Below, one piece after another: positions 8,366 through 17,384 of a stretch of 64,000 nucleotides of DNA (positions are counted from its first letter, which is position 1; each line of letters opens with the position of its first letter). The notes beneath the pieces were generated by a model. That model had not been told where the DNA came from, did no database searches, and saw only the letters and a list, made by a program, of their open reading frames with translations. The stretch is from Sulfolobus sp. A20 (GTDB lineage Archaea; Thermoproteota; Thermoprotei_A; Sulfolobales; Sulfolobaceae): the NCBI RefSeq assembly GCF_001719125.1, contig NZ_CP017006.1:1612001-1676000 (forward strand), written 5' to 3'. Made by a program: the position numbers and the translations under genes.

Positions 8366-10417
8366 GTGATTAAAGAAGATCTTCCCAAAATAACTGGTAA
8401 ATCTTCCTATATAGATGATATTAATCCTAAAAACTTGGCGTATTTATATATTGTCAGATCACCCATAGCAAGAGGTATAATAAAAAATATATCAAAACCT
8501 AGTAAGGCTCTTCTAACATTAACTTGGGAAGATGTAAAGCTATATATGCCAGTAAGCGGTGATCCAGAAACTTTGAAACAATCAAAAATAGTTAAGATGC
8601 CAGTATTAGCCGATGGAAGGGTTAACTATGTAGGACAGCCAGTATTAGCCTTCGTAGCAGAAGATAGGTACGAAACTGAAGATATAGCAGAAGATGTATC
8701 CATTGACTATGAAGAATTGAAGCCAATTGTAGATGTAGAGGAAGCAATGAATAGTAATGAGGAAATTCATTCCGGAGTAAAGGGTAATATTTCCGTTGAT
8801 AGACTATTAGAGGGCGGTGAACTTAGTGCTAAGAGCAAAGCTGAAGTAGTAGTCAGAAGAAAACTAAAACAGAATAGGATAATCTCTAACCCGATGGAGC
8901 CTAAAGGAATAATAGCTCATTGGGACGGAAATATATTAAATATTTATGGATCTTTTCAGTCCTCCTTTAGAATACGAAATGATCTAAGAGAAGTACTAGG
9001 AATTTCGCCAGAGAAAATCAAGGTTTATTCATCTCCTAACGTAGGGGGCGGTTTTGGAAACAAAGTACCAGCTTACCCGGAGTACGTTTTAGCATCTATA
9101 GCTTCGATGAAATTAGGAAGACCTATTAAGTGGATAGAAACCAGATTTGAACATTTAAGAAACCCTACTTTTGGGAGAGGAGTGGTTTCAGATATAAAGC
9201 TATATGCTACTAAGCAGGGTGAAATACTAGGCCTAGAAGGATATGTTATAGATGATATTGGAGCGTATAATTTTACACTTAATCCCACTACTCCCTTATT
9301 CATAGCTAGACTATTAACCGGTCCTTATAAGGTAAAATTTGCCTCAATAAGGGCTTATGGAATATTTACCAATTTACCTCCTACTGGTCCTTATAGGGGA
9401 GCTGGCAGACCTGAAGCGGCATTAATCCACGAAACACTAATTGAAGATTTAGCGGAAGAGTTGAAGATGGACCCTGTCGAGATAAGAAGGAGAAATTTAG
9501 TAGGGGACAACGGTTACGTTTCTCCCTTAGGAATTAGAATTGATCCTGCTGGATATTATGAGGTATTAAATGAGGCTGAAAAGTATTATAGAAAGGCAAA
9601 AGAACAGTATAATGATAAGGGTATCTCAATAGTAGTATTTACTGATATAGTAAGGCTGTCTCCAGGAGAGGGGGCTAGAGTTAAGATAGAAAACGGGAAG
9701 GTTAAAATATATGTTGGTAGTGGTCCTCATGGACAAGCTTACTATGATACTTTCTCTAAATTAGCATCGGAAGTACTAGGAATACCTGCTGACTTAATAG
9801 AGGTGTATAGTAACAGTACAGAATACGTCAAGGAAGGAATAGGAAGTTTTGGATCTAGAAGTGGCACTATAGCAGGATCAGCAGTAATTGAGGCTAGCAG
9901 GCAACTGCTAAATAAAGTGAAGGACATAAATAAGGCTTTAAAGGAGATGGATGGAGTTGAGGTTGAGGTATTCTATAAGTCAGATGATATATTCTCTCCC
10001 GGAGCTTATGTAGCAGTAGTTGATTATGATAAGGATACTGGATTTCCAAAAGTTATAGAAATCTTTGCTGTAGATGATGTTGGCAGAGTATTGGTTAAGG
10101 ATGAGGTAGAAGGACAAATAATTGGTGGGGTTCTACAAGGGGTTTCACAAGTATTATGGGAGCAAACACCCTATGATGATAATGGAAATCCCCTGTTCTC
10201 ATCGATAGCTGAAGCTGGGGTACCTACAGCAGTTGAAGCAAAATATAAAGTCACCTTGAATGAAATAGAGTTTCCCTCAGCATTACCAGCTAAAAGTAGG
10301 GGTGTAGGAGAAGCAGGAACGACAGGAGCATTGCCAGCAGTTTTCATAGCACTGGAGAAGGTGACCAAGAAGAAATTCAATAAAACACCAATCCTACCTT
10401 GGGACATAATAGGCTAG
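8366..10417 (+). CDS. Molybdopterin-binding large subunit, xanthine oxidase/aldehyde oxidoreductase family
   Basis: Catalytic subunit of the molybdenum hydroxylase family (aldehyde/glyceraldehyde oxidoreductase, CO dehydrogenase or xanthine dehydrogenase-like). These oxidise aldehydes or N-heterocycles with water as oxygen source. Seen: an a/b-hammerhead N-terminal domain (about 5-110) and cofactor motifs GSFQSSFRIR, GGGFGNK and PYRGAGRPEA. The C-terminal RGVGEAG carries the expected catalytic Glu. It lacks the Ala-Tyr-x-Cys-Ser-Phe-Arg type loop of CO dehydrogenase, so CO is unlikely as substrate. At 683 residues it is shorter than most homologues (about 740-780). The usual FAD and 2Fe-2S subunits are absent nearby, so it must borrow them, use another acceptor, or be divergent. 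GTG start; single gene. Confidence 0.85.
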   Translation: MIKEDLPKITGKSSYIDDINPKNLAYLYIVRSPIARGIIKNISKPSKALLTLTWEDVKLYMPVSGDPETLKQSKIVKMPVLADGRVNYVGQPVLAFVAEDRYETEDIAEDVSIDYEELKPIVDVEEAMNSNEEIHSGVKGNISVDRLLEGGELSAKSKAEVVVRRKLKQNRIISNPMEPKGIIAHWDGNILNIYGSFQSSFRIRNDLREVLGISPEKIKVYSSPNVGGGFGNKVPAYPEYVLASIASMKLGRPIKWIETRFEHLRNPTFGRGVVSDIKLYATKQGEILGLEGYVIDDIGAYNFTLNPTTPLFIARLLTGPYKVKFASIRAYGIFTNLPPTGPYRGAGRPEAALIHETLIEDLAEELKMDPVEIRRRNLVGDNGYVSPLGIRIDPAGYYEVLNEAEKYYRKAKEQYNDKGISIVVFTDIVRLSPGEGARVKIENGKVKIYVGSGPHGQAYYDTFSKLASEVLGIPADLIEVYSNSTEYVKEGIGSFGSRSGTIAGSAVIEASRQLLNKVKDINKALKEMDGVEVEVFYKSDDIFSPGAYVAVVDYDKDTGFPKVIEIFAVDDVGRVLVKDEVEGQIIGGVLQGVSQVLWEQTPYDDNGNPLFSSIAEAGVPTAVEAKYKVTLNEIEFPSALPAKSRGVGEAGTTGALPAVFIALEKVTKKKFNKTPILPWDIIG

Positions 10418-10594
10418 ATCAGTATTACAATCCCTTAAGAGATAAGGCTTGTGTTATAGAAATTAGCAAAAAGTGGCAAAATAACGGCAAAAACACATTA
10501 AGTTGATGAAATAACTGTAAGCCTAACTTTTTAAGGAGGAGGAAAATTCTTTAAACAACGAGAATAACTTCTCTTTATGATAATCTCACCCCTA
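10418..10594. other. Intergenic sequence, nothing firm
   Basis: Sequence between the molybdenum hydroxylase gene and the tnpB debris. A short string TTTTTAAGGAGGAGG near 10530-10545 resembles element-end hairpins seen nearby, but it is too short to call. I see no gene or RNA here. Confidence 0.35.
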
Positions 10595-10848
10595 CTAACT
10601 TCCTCCTTGCCTTAAAAGGTGGAAGTTCCGCTGAGGTTTTTGACGTCATCTCTCTTTATGGAGATTACTCCATTTGAAGAGAATAGGAAAGAAAGAGGCT
10701 TCCTCAACACGTTAATAACTTTTTCCCCTAACCTCATCATATTCGTAGCACGATTAACGTCACTACTGTTAAGCTTATGATAAAGGAAAGGCAAGCCTAG
10801 CCCTTCATGGAATGTGAAGAACGTTGAGGAAAGCCTAAAAAAGGACAA
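10595..10848 (-). pseudogene. Remnant of tnpB (IS200/IS605 OrfB): C-terminal end plus right end
   Basis: Read on the minus strand, a broken ORF (10612-10848) carries SSDVNRATNMMRLGEKV. This resembles the last RuvC motif of TnpB proteins, where Asp-x-x-Asn is conserved. It ends in the tail L-S-G-T-S-T-F-stop. The stop overlaps a hairpin (CCACCTTTTAAGG) and the end string AAGGAGGAAGTTAG, matching the right-end consensus of the other fragments here. Only roughly the last 70-80 codons can be read, and the first part of the ORF may belong to the neighbouring opposite-strand element. No full transposase can be reconstructed. Confidence 0.5.
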
Positions 10849-11036
10849 ATGAGAATGTTCCTCGATACATATCTTTAATCACCAAGGAGGGTAGGGAAAA
10901 GGGGTAATGTGAGTGAGAACCTAGCCTTTGCTGGACGAATTGAGTTTGTGTTAAAAACGCCCACTAGCTATGAAGGTGGTAAACCTATGAATATTCTTAG
11001 GTGAACCATCGCCTTTCAAGACGCAGAGGAGGTCAG
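10822..11036 (+). mobile_element. tnpB-less IS605-type right-end/omega-RNA-like element
   Basis: Homologous by eye to the elements at 34371-34667 and 37177-37445. Shared parts in order: hairpin arms GTTGAGGAA...TTCCTCGAT, ACCAAGGAGG, AAAACGCCCACTAG, TATGAAGGTGGTAAACCTATGAA, and the end GGAGGTCAG at 11028-11036. The longer shared strings are broken by single differences between copies. It abuts the minus-strand tnpB remnant head to head. No coding sequence is intact. It probably descends from the 3' part of a tnpB element, the part that encodes the guide RNA scaffold. Confidence 0.5.
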
Positions 11037-11245
11037 ATATTTCGAAATATGCTTAATATAAAAAACATATTTTATTATATGTATACTTTGCACTAAAAGA
11101 TATTTATTCTCTCTAATCAAATTTTTATTAACCTACAATATAAATTTTATATATCTATATTGAAATGTGTAATTTTAAAAAACTTCTTTTAAATCCAAAC
11201 TTCTTTTACAAAAGCTTATAATCTCACCATCATATATATAATGTT

Positions 11246-11644
11246 ATGGATCCATCATTGCTCAAAGATAGGGCTAAACAGCTCTTAGACGTTTTGTTCG
11301 TTGATGCTCAAAAGATGTCATATGATACTGCGATCGTCCTAATCTCTGAAGCTTTGTACTTATACCTATGTAGTTTACTTTCAGAACTGGATATCAATAA
11401 TCCGTGGTCCTATAATTTTCAACAAATATTTAAAGTATTAAGTGAAAAAATAATGGATAAAAAATTTCATAAAATAGTTGATGAGAATCTGGATAAGGTT
11501 AGACTCCTGGATAAGGTTAGATTTGAAAATATGCAATTAATAAGAGTAAATAATAAAATATTATATGAGATTTACAATTTTTCTAGATTAGTTATAGATT
11601 ATTTGTCTTCATACAAAAACTTAGAATACGTTCTAGAGAATTGA
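11246..11644 (+). CDS. Hypothetical helical protein, HEPN-like
   Basis: 132 residues, predicted all-helical and soluble. The N-terminal half (DRAKQLLDVLF, AIVLISEALYLYLCSLL) has the amphipathic long-helix pattern of HEPN-type domains, but the R-x4-6-H ribonuclease motif is not visible. The assignment is therefore weak and catalytic activity should not be assumed. It begins with ATG after a long AT-rich spacer with a TATA-like stretch. A convergent 90-residue ORF begins 4 bp after its stop. No nucleotidyltransferase partner is seen. Confidence 0.5.
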   Translation: MDPSLLKDRAKQLLDVLFVDAQKMSYDTAIVLISEALYLYLCSLLSELDINNPWSYNFQQIFKVLSEKIMDKKFHKIVDENLDKVRLLDKVRFENMQLIRVNNKILYEIYNFSRLVIDYLSSYKNLEYVLEN

Positions 11645-11648
11645 TTGC

Positions 11649-11921
11649 TCATAGTGCACGGGTAGTCATCTCATTTCTTTCATTAAAAATGCTTTCAAGA
11701 TTTACGTCATTACTTATATGTATAGGTGTGATTATTACATTATTACCTTCATACTTTATGTTTAAGTGAATTTTAGTCAAATTATTATATAATAATACGT
11801 TAATCACACGGTTATCATAGTATATATCAATTTTTAGGTTATTTTTACTCGCAAATTCCAGTAAACTATTCATTAATTTACAAGTGTCTAAGCCATCTAT
11901 AGATATAGAATGTTCCATCAT
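11649..11921 (-). CDS. Hypothetical protein, 90 aa
   Basis: A short ORF on the minus strand, converging with the previous gene. The composition (Asn, Ile, Leu, Asp rich) and alternating hydrophobic pattern suggest a small alpha/beta protein. No motif is recognised. The start could be either of the two Met codons at the N-terminus. Its reality rests on the ORF and on the spacing only. Confidence 0.4.
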   Translation of the reverse strand: MMEHSISIDGLDTCKLMNSLLEFASKNNLKIDIYYDNRVINVLLYNNLTKIHLNIKYEGNNVIITPIHISNDVNLESIFNERNEMTTRAL

Positions 11922-12119
11922 GGATTTAATTATATTATAGGTTATATTTAATTTTTAGTCTATCTCAACGTATAAAAATTTTAAACATGATACAGTTTAA
12001 ACTATCTCATATAATAAAGTATGTTAGCTTTTTACTCCATGCTTATATAGTTTTTACTAAAATTTTATTATAAAATAAAGAATTTTTGATATAAATTAAA
12101 TTTATAGATATACGCTAGG

Positions 12120-12833
12120 TTAATGTCTTTTCTTCCTAGTATACAAGAAAAATATTATTACTACTATTACTAAAATAGGTATAAGGATAAACAATGAGGT
12201 ATTTGAGTATGTGTTAGGAGGAGATATAGTTAAAGTAGTTTCTAAAAATACTTCTCCACTGTTAGAATAATTTGATTGAATATAATTAATAAATCCATTT
12301 TTATATATTATATATTGAGATTCATAATATACAGGAATGGAGGTTAGATTAAGATCTGAAAACCTTAATGATATAATACCATTGTTAATTGTAATATTTC
12401 CGTAACTCATCACTTGAAACGTTACCTTATTATCGCTTAGATTCATTACGTCGATAACGACATAGACTGAAGAATTTTTATTGAAATTGTAAGGCATATA
12501 GAAAGGATACAGTACAAATACGTTAGAGTAATTATATGAATAATACTTTATACTTAGCGTATCATTATTGAGGTCTATTAAGTAATAATAAGAGCCTTTC
12601 ACGGTTTCACTTATACCTAAAGAACTATTATACCCCTTTCCTACCTCATATACTGTAACGTTATATTCGTTCTGTGAGATTTTAACATAATTCAAATTAA
12701 TACTTAAAGACACGTCCAGACCAGAAAAAATACCCTTATACCCTACTAATTGTGATCCATGAAAAGCTATAGTCATAAATAACAAAAATAATAATAGAAT
12801 ACTAGTATAAGTGACATGCAACCTTATGCCCAC
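12120..12833 (-). CDS. Secreted/membrane-anchored protein of the first ABC operon, unknown
   Basis: 237 residues with an N-terminal hydrophobic segment (about 10-28), an extracytoplasmic domain with many N-x-S/T sequons and Tyr/Asn-rich beta-like sequence, then a C-terminal membrane helix (about 212-231) and a basic KKRH tail. The GTG start lies inside the upstream ATPase gene, overlapping it by 32 bp in another frame, so translation is probably coupled. It is the last gene of the importer operon. The topology resembles a surface accessory protein anchored through the C-terminus. No family is recognised. Confidence 0.65.
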   Translation of the reverse strand: MGIRLHVTYTSILLLFLLFMTIAFHGSQLVGYKGIFSGLDVSLSINLNYVKISQNEYNVTVYEVGKGYNSSLGISETVKGSYYYLIDLNNDTLSIKYYSYNYSNVFVLYPFYMPYNFNKNSSVYVVIDVMNLSDNKVTFQVMSYGNITINNGIISLRFSDLNLTSIPVYYESQYIIYKNGFINYIQSNYSNSGEVFLETTLTISPPNTYSNTSLFILIPILVIVVIIFFLYTRKKRH

Positions 12834-13785
12834 CTTCTACTTCTTTAAACTCAGGTTCCTTATCCTTACATACTGGCATGGCAAAAGGACATCTATTATA
12901 GAATACACAACCTTTTGGGAGATCAATAGGACTAGGTATCTCCCCCTTAATATTAGGTTCTTTTATTCCTACATCTGGATCTGGTATGGGAACTGCTTGC
13001 ATTAAAGCCTGAGTATACGGATGCAGAGGTTTATTGATCACTCTATCTGTTAATCCTATTTCTACTATCTTTCCCAAATACATAACACCTATTCTATCGG
13101 AAACATAGCTAGCAATAGATATGTCATGAGTTATAAAGAGGAATGCTGTGCCATTCCTTTCCTTCTCTTGAAGTATAAACTCAAGTATCTGTCCTCTCGT
13201 GGAAGCATCTAACATCGATACAGGTTCGTCAGCTACTATAAATTTAGGCCTTAGCAATAAAGCTCTTGCAACCACTACTCTCTGTCTCTGTCCTCCAGAA
13301 AGTTCAAATGGTCTCTTGTTTATGAAGGCCTCTGGAGGAGATAGTTTAACAGTTTTTAGCATTTCATAAATCATCTCTTTTTCTTCTTCTTTATTACTAG
13401 CTAACCCATGAAGCCTAATTCCTTCTGCCAAAATTTCATAAATTGTGTACCTAGGATCTAATGAACCATATGGATCTTGTTGTATCATTTGATAATATCT
13501 TCTTAAAGGTCTTAATTGCTTATCATTTATTTTTGACACTTCTACGTTTTCCCAGTAAATAGAGCCGGTATGAATGTTTATTAATTTTAGAATAGCTTTC
13601 CCTAATGTTGTTTTGCCGGAACCACTCTCACCAATTATTCCTAATATTTCTCCCTTACCAACTTCAACATTCACTCCATTTACTGCATTAACATAGAGTC
13701 TCTTAAATAGTCCAACTCTTGCAAATGGGTACTTGACATATAAATTATTAACTCTTATTAGTGGTTCCGACATCCTTCCTCTCAC
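12802..13785 (-). CDS. Oligopeptide-type ABC transporter ATP-binding protein, OppF/DppF-like (importer 1)
   Basis: One of two cytoplasmic ATPases that power importer 1. Seen: Walker A GESGSGKTTLGK, Q-loop MIQQDPYGSLDPR, signature LSGGQRQR, Walker B FIVADEPVSMLD and switch His in FITHD. It also has the C-terminal Opp/Dpp extension with four cysteines (CVFYNRCPFAMPVC ... VACHLY). In Opp/Dpp ATPases that cysteine motif is a probable Fe-S site. Walker B has Val-Ser-Met where most have Thr-Thr-Ala. The gene overlaps the OppD gene by 38 bp, so the operon is tightly packed. The family imports peptides, but in Sulfolobus also oligosaccharides, so the substrate is open. Confidence 0.92.
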   Translation of the reverse strand: MRGRMSEPLIRVNNLYVKYPFARVGLFKRLYVNAVNGVNVEVGKGEILGIIGESGSGKTTLGKAILKLINIHTGSIYWENVEVSKINDKQLRPLRRYYQMIQQDPYGSLDPRYTIYEILAEGIRLHGLASNKEEEKEMIYEMLKTVKLSPPEAFINKRPFELSGGQRQRVVVARALLLRPKFIVADEPVSMLDASTRGQILEFILQEKERNGTAFLFITHDISIASYVSDRIGVMYLGKIVEIGLTDRVINKPLHPYTQALMQAVPIPDPDVGIKEPNIKGEIPSPIDLPKGCVFYNRCPFAMPVCKDKEPEFKEVEGGHKVACHLY

Positions 13786-14734
13786 CTACTAGATGACACG
13801 AAACAAGTCTTCCATCTACTAATCGTAATTCTGGTTCCTTCGTAAAACATATGCTCTCAGCCATTTTACACCTAGGCGCAAAAGGACATCCCTTAATTTC
13901 CTTTGTTAAATCTGGTGGATCGCCCGGTATGTAATTAAGCTTCCTAACTCTACCGTACCTTATATCAGGTACTGATGATAATAGACCTATTGTATAGGGA
14001 TGTAAAGGTTCCTTAAATATTTTCCTAACATCACCTAATTCCATAATTTTTCCCGCGTAAAGCGTAGCCACCTTAGTAGATAAATTGGCTACTAAGGCTA
14101 TATCATGAGTTATGTAAATCAAACTTCTTGATGAATTTAGAATCTCTCTCCTTATTAAGCTAATAACTCTAGCTTGGTTAATAACGTCTAAGGCAGTAGT
14201 AGGTTCATCTGCAATCACAACTTCAGGATTTAATAGAAGAGCTGAAACTATAACTGCTCTCTGCCTCTGTCCTCCAGAAAGTTCATCAGGGTATTTTCTA
14301 AAAGTCTCTGGAGGAAGACCAACTTGCTCAAATAGCTTCATTACCTTCTCGAAAGCTTGATGTACATCCATTTCAGTATGTTCAAGGATTATTTGGACTA
14401 ATTGATCCCCCACCCTTTTTATAGGATTAAAAGAATTCATAGAGTATTGAGGTATTATAGATATTCTCTTCCACCTAATACTCCTTCTAAATTCCTCTTT
14501 GTCCATACTAAGAATATCTTTACCGTCAAGCAGGACAGATCCTCTAACTTCAGCGTTTTCTGGTAAAACCCTCATTATGGCAGATGCTATAGTAGTCTTT
14601 CCAGAACCGGTTTCACCTATTATGCCTAATGCTTCTCCCTTTTCTAGGCTAAAGGATACTCCGCTAACAGCTCTAACGTACGTATTATCATCTAAATAGT
14701 ATTTAACTTCTAAATCATTTACTTGTAATGTCAA
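13748..14734 (-). CDS. Oligopeptide-type ABC transporter ATP-binding protein, OppD/DppD-like (importer 1)
   Basis: Second ATPase of importer 1. Seen: Walker A GETGSGKTTIA, Q-loop IPQYSMNSFNPIKR, signature LSGGQRQR, Walker B VVIADEPTTALD, and the C-terminal Cys motif CPFAPRCKMAESIC ... VSCHL. The first methionine (MTLQVNDLEV) is well placed. It overlaps the permease gene by 4 bp upstream and the OppF gene by 38 bp downstream, so it is translated as part of the same operon. OppD and OppF differ enough in sequence to form a heterodimer. Confidence 0.92.
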   Translation of the reverse strand: MTLQVNDLEVKYYLDDNTYVRAVSGVSFSLEKGEALGIIGETGSGKTTIASAIMRVLPENAEVRGSVLLDGKDILSMDKEEFRRSIRWKRISIIPQYSMNSFNPIKRVGDQLVQIILEHTEMDVHQAFEKVMKLFEQVGLPPETFRKYPDELSGGQRQRAVIVSALLLNPEVVIADEPTTALDVINQARVISLIRREILNSSRSLIYITHDIALVANLSTKVATLYAGKIMELGDVRKIFKEPLHPYTIGLLSSVPDIRYGRVRKLNYIPGDPPDLTKEIKGCPFAPRCKMAESICFTKEPELRLVDGRLVSCHLVGERKDVGTTNKS

Positions 14735-16299
14735 CGACTTTCACCACTTGTCAAACCATAAAATCTCGTTATAGCTTCTCCGATATAATACAATGAAATC
14801 CCCAAAAGGAACAATGCAATACCAGGTGGTAAAATCCACCACCAAGCAAAATAAGGTGCTGAGGTAGCTGCATGAGCTGAAAAACCTAACATGTTTCCCC
14901 ATGTAGGGAAAGTTATTATACCTATCCCTAAGAAATCAAGCCCACTTTCTATACCTATAACCGCAGGTATATCAAATATGAGCTGAGCTATAATGATGGG
15001 TATTACATGTCTTACAACATGCTTTCTCAGTATCTGAAAGTTAGACATTCCTAATACTTTAGCCGCCTCTACGAAACCCATATTCCTAATACTTAACGTT
15101 TGTCCTCTGATTATTCTAGCAGTAGGAGGCCATGACAAAAGAACTAAAACTGCTGCAATTAGTAGTACTTTGGAACTTGAAATAAATATCTGTTGAAATA
15201 TAGTTATTAAAACTATTAGTAACGCTAAGCCAGGTAAAAGTAGGATAAAATCGGAAATGGAAATCAAAACTTGGTCAGTCTTTCCGCTATAATAACCAGC
15301 TAAAAGTCCAGTTATGGCTCCAACCCCAACTATCACAGCACCTACTATTAAAGCTAAAATTAGATCAAATGCACCTCCTTGCACATATTCCGCAAAAACG
15401 CTAGCTCCATTATCATCCGTGCCCAATAACCCATACCTACTACCTAGGAACTTGAATAATAGATCTGAAAGATATATGATTATACTGGAATTCTTACCTG
15501 ATGGGATATAAGATATTTGGTATTGCACAGTATAAGTCCCAGTAAGGTTAAAAACTGAATGTAAGAATATAGAATTGGCGAAAGCTTGTTCAGAAGGGGG
15601 AAGATTAGCAGTATAATACCAAGGAGTTAGTGAGGCATCACCAGATGTTGCTAAAACATATATCCATGTCTTAGGGGAAATATATTTCTCTACAGTAGCT
15701 AAAGTCGGTATTATGTAATTCCCAGAAGTTAACATCCAATAGGTTTCATTCTTAGAATTAACAATATATCCATTAAACAAGAATTGTGACCCAGAAGATT
15801 CATAGTAAATACTAGCCTGCATTAAAAAAGAGTCTAAACTGGAGGGCAATAGATAATTGTAATAAAAAGTATGATATAGTGTAATATTAACTGGATTATC
15901 ACCTTTAATTATTACTTCTATGCTACCATTCCCGGTATTACCAAAGGTAGACATTGTCTTTTCAAAGGATTCACCCGTAGGACCAAAATTACTAACCCAT
16001 AAGACTTCTACTTGATCCCCGTTTATAGACATATTACGGAGATTCCAATAAGTGATTACTGAAGGACTCTTGGCTGCTATTAGTGAATAGCTAGAGGGTA
16101 CCATAATATCAGGTGGTAAATTGCCATAAAATGCATTAGCCCAGCTTGGTACTGCATAAGGAGCAGCGGCTTCTTGACCTGCTGGTGTGTAAGGATTAGC
16201 TTTTGGTATTGTGAAGTAGCCTATTACAATAGGACCAACAAGTATGACTAAAAAAGCTAATGATATTATGAAGTACTTTGATCTAAATATTGGATTCAA
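14731..16299 (-). CDS. ABC transporter permease, OppC/DppC-like with large external insertion (importer 1)
   Basis: Membrane subunit of importer 1. An N-terminal membrane helix (about 10-30) is followed by roughly 270 residues of hydrophilic extracytoplasmic sequence. The usual permease core comes after (about 305-515), with the ATPase-contacting EAA-type loop EAAKVLGMSNFQILRKHVV. Typical DppC proteins have about 300 residues and no domain of this size between helices 1 and 2. The homologue in importer 2 has a shorter insertion of the same placement; importer 3 has none. The insertion may dock the substrate-binding protein. It follows the OppB gene by 7 bp. Confidence 0.9.
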   Translation of the reverse strand: MNPIFRSKYFIISLAFLVILVGPIVIGYFTIPKANPYTPAGQEAAAPYAVPSWANAFYGNLPPDIMVPSSYSLIAAKSPSVITYWNLRNMSINGDQVEVLWVSNFGPTGESFEKTMSTFGNTGNGSIEVIIKGDNPVNITLYHTFYYNYLLPSSLDSFLMQASIYYESSGSQFLFNGYIVNSKNETYWMLTSGNYIIPTLATVEKYISPKTWIYVLATSGDASLTPWYYTANLPPSEQAFANSIFLHSVFNLTGTYTVQYQISYIPSGKNSSIIIYLSDLLFKFLGSRYGLLGTDDNGASVFAEYVQGGAFDLILALIVGAVIVGVGAITGLLAGYYSGKTDQVLISISDFILLLPGLALLIVLITIFQQIFISSSKVLLIAAVLVLLSWPPTARIIRGQTLSIRNMGFVEAAKVLGMSNFQILRKHVVRHVIPIIIAQLIFDIPAVIGIESGLDFLGIGIITFPTWGNMLGFSAHAATSAPYFAWWWILPPGIALFLLGISLYYIGEAITRFYGLTSGESR

Positions 16300-16306
16300 G
16301 TTAAAC

Positions 16307-17290
16307 TCACCTCAACTTTATTCTAGGATCTACAAGGGGATATATTAAATCGTTAACGTAAAGGATAGCTAAAGCGTAGGCTGTTAATATGAAGAAAGAT
16401 CCCTCAAGTAAAGGTAAGTTAAGTTCCAATGCAGCATAAGTTAAGAGATATCCCATACCTGGTATACCAAAAATGTATTCTACGAAGAATATTCCGGATA
16501 ATATAAATGCAACATCGATTGCAGTTCTGGTAATAACTGGTATAAGAGAATTTCTACGTGCTATCCCTCTAACAATCTTTTCCTTATAACCTACTAATCT
16601 GGCATACTTAACGAAATCAGAATCAAGTACGTCTATCATTGTGTTCCTCATAAGAATACCCCTAACAGGGAAGCCAAATATAAAGGTAATAACTACCCAC
16701 GGTAACCAGTATGCTTTTAAGATAGTTATTGGACTAGACCAGTTTATTACGGACACATCAGATATAGGTATTACTTTGACATAAATTGCTAATAATACCC
16801 AAAGTATTACCAAGATGAAAAACCCTGGAATATTATATTGAAGTACTAAATAATTGGAAATTATGTGATCAACCAATTTATTTCTCTTTATAGCTGCATA
16901 TGAACCTAAAAGAATAGCCAATATGGTTTGAAATATTAAAGGAGGTACAGTAAGAACTATAGTGTAGGGTAAAGCTCTCATAATTTCACCAACAACATAC
17001 TCATGATGTTGGAAGTCGTAAAACTTTAGGGTAAAAAGAAGATAAAAGTAATGTGCAAATTGAACGTAAATCGGTTTGTTAAATCCATAAAGATTTGTTA
17101 GAGCAACTAATAGGCTATGTTGAAACTGTGAAGATCTACCTATTTGACCTATGGGTAAAAACCATAGGGCTGGATCTATCCCTAACGCCTCAGGAAGACC
17201 CTCTAATAGAAACCAGTTTAAAATTACTAAGGCGATAAGTAATAATAGTCTATCCACAGCTCTCCTCACAGCATAGGTCCCAAATCCCAT
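16307..17290 (-). CDS. ABC transporter permease, OppB/DppB-like (importer 1)
   Basis: Membrane subunit of importer 1 with about six helices and the permease loop near VGYKEKIVRGIARRN. The ORF is open to 17311, but I place the start at the internal ATG at 17290. The protein then begins MGFGTY, exactly like the OppB of importer 2, and the seven residues before it look non-conserved. It ends LVDPRIKLR, the classic C-terminus of the family. A 94-bp gap separates it from the substrate-binding protein gene upstream. Confidence 0.9.
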   Translation of the reverse strand: MGFGTYAVRRAVDRLLLLIALVILNWFLLEGLPEALGIDPALWFLPIGQIGRSSQFQHSLLVALTNLYGFNKPIYVQFAHYFYLLFTLKFYDFQHHEYVVGEIMRALPYTIVLTVPPLIFQTILAILLGSYAAIKRNKLVDHIISNYLVLQYNIPGFFILVILWVLLAIYVKVIPISDVSVINWSSPITILKAYWLPWVVITFIFGFPVRGILMRNTMIDVLDSDFVKYARLVGYKEKIVRGIARRNSLIPVITRTAIDVAFILSGIFFVEYIFGIPGMGYLLTYAALELNLPLLEGSFFILTAYALAILYVNDLIYPLVDPRIKLR

Positions 17291-17384
17291 ATGTTTATTA
17301 CAGAACGCCACAGTTAAAAATTTTTTTCCTATCGTGATTGGAGTAGATTAAAAATTGTATGTAAAAAAAAGGTTATTTTTTAAA

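Noticed and set aside
17291-17311. Upstream start of importer 1 OppB
   Set aside because: The extra residues are not conserved with importer 2 OppB, whose N-terminus matches from the ATG at 17290.
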